Positions 42,555 to 44,638 of a stretch of DNA of 44,638 nt are shown one piece after another (position 1 is the first letter of the stretch; each line of letters starts with the position of its first letter). The translations under genes were made by a program, and so were the position numbers. The notes under the pieces were generated by a model. It was given only the letters and a program-made list of their open reading frames with translations. It had not been told where the DNA came from and made no database searches. Origin of the DNA: Opitutia bacterium UBA4506. Its GTDB lineage: Bacteria > Verrucomicrobiota > Verrucomicrobiia > Opitutales > Puniceicoccaceae. The stretch is taken from assembly GCA_002388665.1 (NCBI GenBank), contig DGMY01000002.1, positions 1 to 44,638 of the forward strand, written 5' to 3'.

Positions 42555-44396
42555 TCAAGCCAGGTTTTCGAAATTGATCGAAGCCTCTTCCACCTTCCCA
42601 TTGACCGGGCGCTTCTGGTCGATCGCCGTCTGCCAGGAGTTGACGAGGATGGCCGCGGTAGCGTCGCAGGCCTGGAGTCCGTAGGAATACGGACGAACCC
42701 CAAGGGCGTGTGGGAAGGCGATGTCGTATATCCGGGAGGTGGGGGTGCCGTCTTTGGGGATCAGGCGATAGGCCGCATCGATGTCGATTCCGCCGGTTTG
42801 GAGTTGGACCGTACCATCTTCATGGAGGATCCGATCCTGTCCTGTGTCGGCGAGGCCTGAAACGGAGTCATCCATCTTCAGGATGCGGGCGCGCGCCGGT
42901 CGTACGGCACCTTGTTTGACTAGGGTCTGGAAGGGGAAGTCTTCTATTTCGACCTTCGACTGCCCGCTGCAGTCCACGAACATCGCGTACTCAATGGATC
43001 GCTTGTTTCCATCTTCCTCCCCTACGGTGACGAGGATGGTGCCGTTCCGAGAGGGCGTTTCGGCGATGCTGACCTTACCCGCAACGAGCTCGAGCTTTCC
43101 TGCATCGTGCAACGCTAGGAGCAATTTCCCGGTAGGCAGCGGTGTCGCGGCAACGATGTTCAGGAGAAAAGGCAGGATCTCCCGATTGAGGAAGAGGTGA
43201 TCTTCCGCGGGAAGCAATTCGGCGTGAAAGTTGAGGGTGTAGATCAGGTCATCGATGACTTCTTTCCAGTAGAGCGGTTTTTCCTCCCGCATTAGATTTT
43301 CGGCTTCAACCAGCTCCTCGCGCATTCCGTCGAACGCATCGAGGTATTGGTGGTCCTCACTCATGATTTCGATAAATTCCTCGATGCGGCAATCCGGCCG
43401 CTGCACGGAATCCGCCAGATCCTCTAAACCGTTTCTCCGGAGCGCGTCTACGAGCGCGGGGCGGCAAACACGATCAAAGTAGGTTGATAGAGTCAGGAAA
43501 CCATTCTTGTCGATCAATTGGAGGAGCCCGTCCCGGTCGATATGACGGTAGATCTCTCGCATGGGTTCGGTCTGTTCGAACTGGAGATGAGGAAGCCAGC
43601 CGCTTTTCGAGTGCATAGCGACCTTGAATCCGTCGGTGCCCGGATGGGGCAAATAGACGAGACGATTTCCTTTAGTTTGAAATCGGCCGTGGCGATGGGC
43701 GAGGGAGGCCACGACATCGAAGGCGCTGAGCGAGGCTCCGAGGGTGCCAATTGTGTGGTTGTGGTATTCCCCGGCTTTTGGGATAAGCTTACTGATTGGC
43801 CATGGAGATCTGAAGAGGTTGCCTTCGTCCTTCTCCTCAGTTGCCCAGGAGTGTCCGGTCGAGATGATCACCGAATCAAATGTTAGGGAGGAGTTGTTGC
43901 GAAGGTGAACCCCGACCCCGTCGCTTTCAGGGAGATCTTCGATGTCGATAACTTCCCGTTCCGGTTTGTCGAAGAATTTCAATCCGCCGCCAATCAGTCG
44001 GTTTCTGAGGATTTGATACTGCTCCTGAAAGTAGGCGCCCAAAGCCAATCGAGGGTAAATCTCTGATCGATTGATCCCGGATCGTTGGATGCCCCAGGTG
44101 GCCAAGGTCGTGTCTTCCTGCGAGTGCAACCAATGGTAGAGGGATTGCGGTAACTCCGGGATCTCCTCCGAGGAGATATTGGAGAGGCTGTAGGTATCGG
44201 TCGTCTCGGGGTTGTAGGGCATCCCGCAGCCCAACCGACTACTGCGTTCGATGACTGTGATCGAATCAACAGAGTGCTTCAAGGGCTCAAGATTGTCGGC
44301 GATGTGCTTCAATAGAAACACTGCTGTTGGCCCGCTGCCGATGATTCCAAGATGACCTAACCTGTGCATAGGCGCTACAGAATTTAAGGGAATCAT
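42555..44396 (-). CDS. FAD/NAD(P)-binding oxidoreductase (NAD_binding_9 family)
   Basis: A 613-residue predicted flavoprotein. The N-terminus carries the dinucleotide-binding motif GIIGSGPTAVFLL, followed by TVIERSSRLGCGMPY and SVIISTGHSW, as in the FAD-NAD(P)-binding (NAD_binding_9) group. A second nucleotide-binding element appears in HTIGTLGASLSAFDVVASL. No substrate is known for this group. It has no signal peptide. The first ATG at 44396 has a poorly spaced GAGG; ATG at 44369 (MHRLGHLGIIGSG) is an alternative that retains the whole domain. It is transcribed leftward toward rph. Confidence 0.85.
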   Translation of the reverse strand: MIPLNSVAPMHRLGHLGIIGSGPTAVFLLKHIADNLEPLKHSVDSITVIERSSRLGCGMPYNPETTDTYSLSNISSEEIPELPQSLYHWLHSQEDTTLATWGIQRSGINRSEIYPRLALGAYFQEQYQILRNRLIGGGLKFFDKPEREVIDIEDLPESDGVGVHLRNNSSLTFDSVIISTGHSWATEEKDEGNLFRSPWPISKLIPKAGEYHNHTIGTLGASLSAFDVVASLAHRHGRFQTKGNRLVYLPHPGTDGFKVAMHSKSGWLPHLQFEQTEPMREIYRHIDRDGLLQLIDKNGFLTLSTYFDRVCRPALVDALRRNGLEDLADSVQRPDCRIEEFIEIMSEDHQYLDAFDGMREELVEAENLMREEKPLYWKEVIDDLIYTLNFHAELLPAEDHLFLNREILPFLLNIVAATPLPTGKLLLALHDAGKLELVAGKVSIAETPSRNGTILVTVGEEDGNKRSIEYAMFVDCSGQSKVEIEDFPFQTLVKQGAVRPARARILKMDDSVSGLADTGQDRILHEDGTVQLQTGGIDIDAAYRLIPKDGTPTSRIYDIAFPHALGVRPYSYGLQACDATAAILVNSWQTAIDQKRPVNGKVEEASINFENLA

Positions 44397-44638
44397 TCGG
44401 GGTCAATGATCCTCTTATCCTACTATCGGCGGAAAATTAGTCTGAAGCCGTTGGTTCGGGGATGTTGGCTTCCGCGGGAGAGGAGAGATATTCTTGGGGT
44501 AGAACTGTGAGTCTTCAGGGAACCGACGATCCACCCCCGAACAGAGTTCGGAGGCTACGGATCAGCGATCCCAGTAGCCTCGATTCTGTGAATCGGGGAT
44601 TGCCGGACTACAGCGATAACCTTGATTCCAGCAAGCAC
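44397..44638. repeat. Upstream spacer with cluster of perfect hairpins
   Basis: No gene is visible at this window edge. Three adjoining hairpins stand out: CCGAAC/GTTCGG (44537-44551), a two-part stem GGCTAC..GGATC with GATCC..GTAGCC and a CA bulge (44553-44579), and CCTCGATTC/GAATCGGGG with one G-U pair (44578-44598), which shares two bases with the second. They resemble the hairpin clusters at 14.7, 17.6, 18.9 and 19.9 kb. Confidence 0.45.

Noticed and set aside
1..44638. CRISPR array, phage, transposon or toxin-antitoxin module
   Set aside because: No spaced direct-repeat array, transposase, integrase, capsid or paired small toxin/antitoxin genes were seen on either strand.

Overview
The window looks like a chromosomal segment of a free-living, probably marine, heterotrophic bacterium of the phylum Verrucomicrobiota (Opitutales/Puniceicoccales-like). 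This is an inference from gene content: DUF5069 and DUF4126 proteins, LacI regulators paired with plant or algal polysaccharide enzymes, a sulfatase, Gfo/Idh/MocA oxidoreductases next to a sugar isomerase, and many secreted proteins of unknown family. No rRNA is present to confirm it. About 42 protein genes and one tRNA-Leu(TAG) are supported. No transposase, integrase, phage gene or CRISPR array was seen.

Layout, left to right. 0.1-2.3 kb: a GH3 glycosidase (minus). 2.7-4.1 kb: a small minus-strand set (CPT-like kinase, lipoprotein, YpeA-like acetyltransferase). 4.6-10.5 kb: a plus-strand block with a histidine kinase carrying its own periplasmic binding domain, a FixJ-type regulator, a sulfatase and a secreted HAD phosphatase, plausibly a sensor plus target genes. 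10.6-14.6 kb: six minus-strand, tightly spaced genes, mostly orphans (P-loop kinase, two unknown proteins, PLDc_N membrane peptide, secreted protein, small conserved protein). 15.0-19.8 kb: plus-strand YcaQ-like glycosylase, a prokaryotic pentameric ligand-gated channel, YihY/BrkB protein and LysE exporter. 20.0-21.9 kb: minus-strand sugar isomerase/epimerase and Gfo/Idh/MocA pair.

22.3-31.3 kb: plus-strand core genes: a secreted TPR protein, tilS, ftsH, an agmatine-deiminase-like enzyme, tRNA-Leu, a secreted orphan overlapping a DUF4126 membrane protein, and a YbgC-like thioesterase. 31.4-33.4 kb: minus-strand small proteins (membrane protein, secreted protein, DUF5069, DUF167). 33.6-39.3 kb: a small pectin/rhamnogalacturonan locus in which a parallel beta-helix protein resembling PL9 and a CE12-like acetylesterase (plus) sit between two paralogous LacI regulators (minus), with a further Gfo/Idh/MocA gene. 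39.6-44.4 kb: a minus-strand run of FAD/NAD(P)-binding protein, rph, sucC and sucD.

The least explained parts are the orphan run at 10.6-14.6 kb, the hairpin-rich spacers (14.7, 17.6, 18.9, 19.9 and 44.5 kb), a 12-bp inverted repeat with an overlapping 14-bp palindrome downstream of the tRNA (28.7 kb), and palindromic operator candidates upstream of the sulfatase and of both Gfo/Idh/MocA genes.
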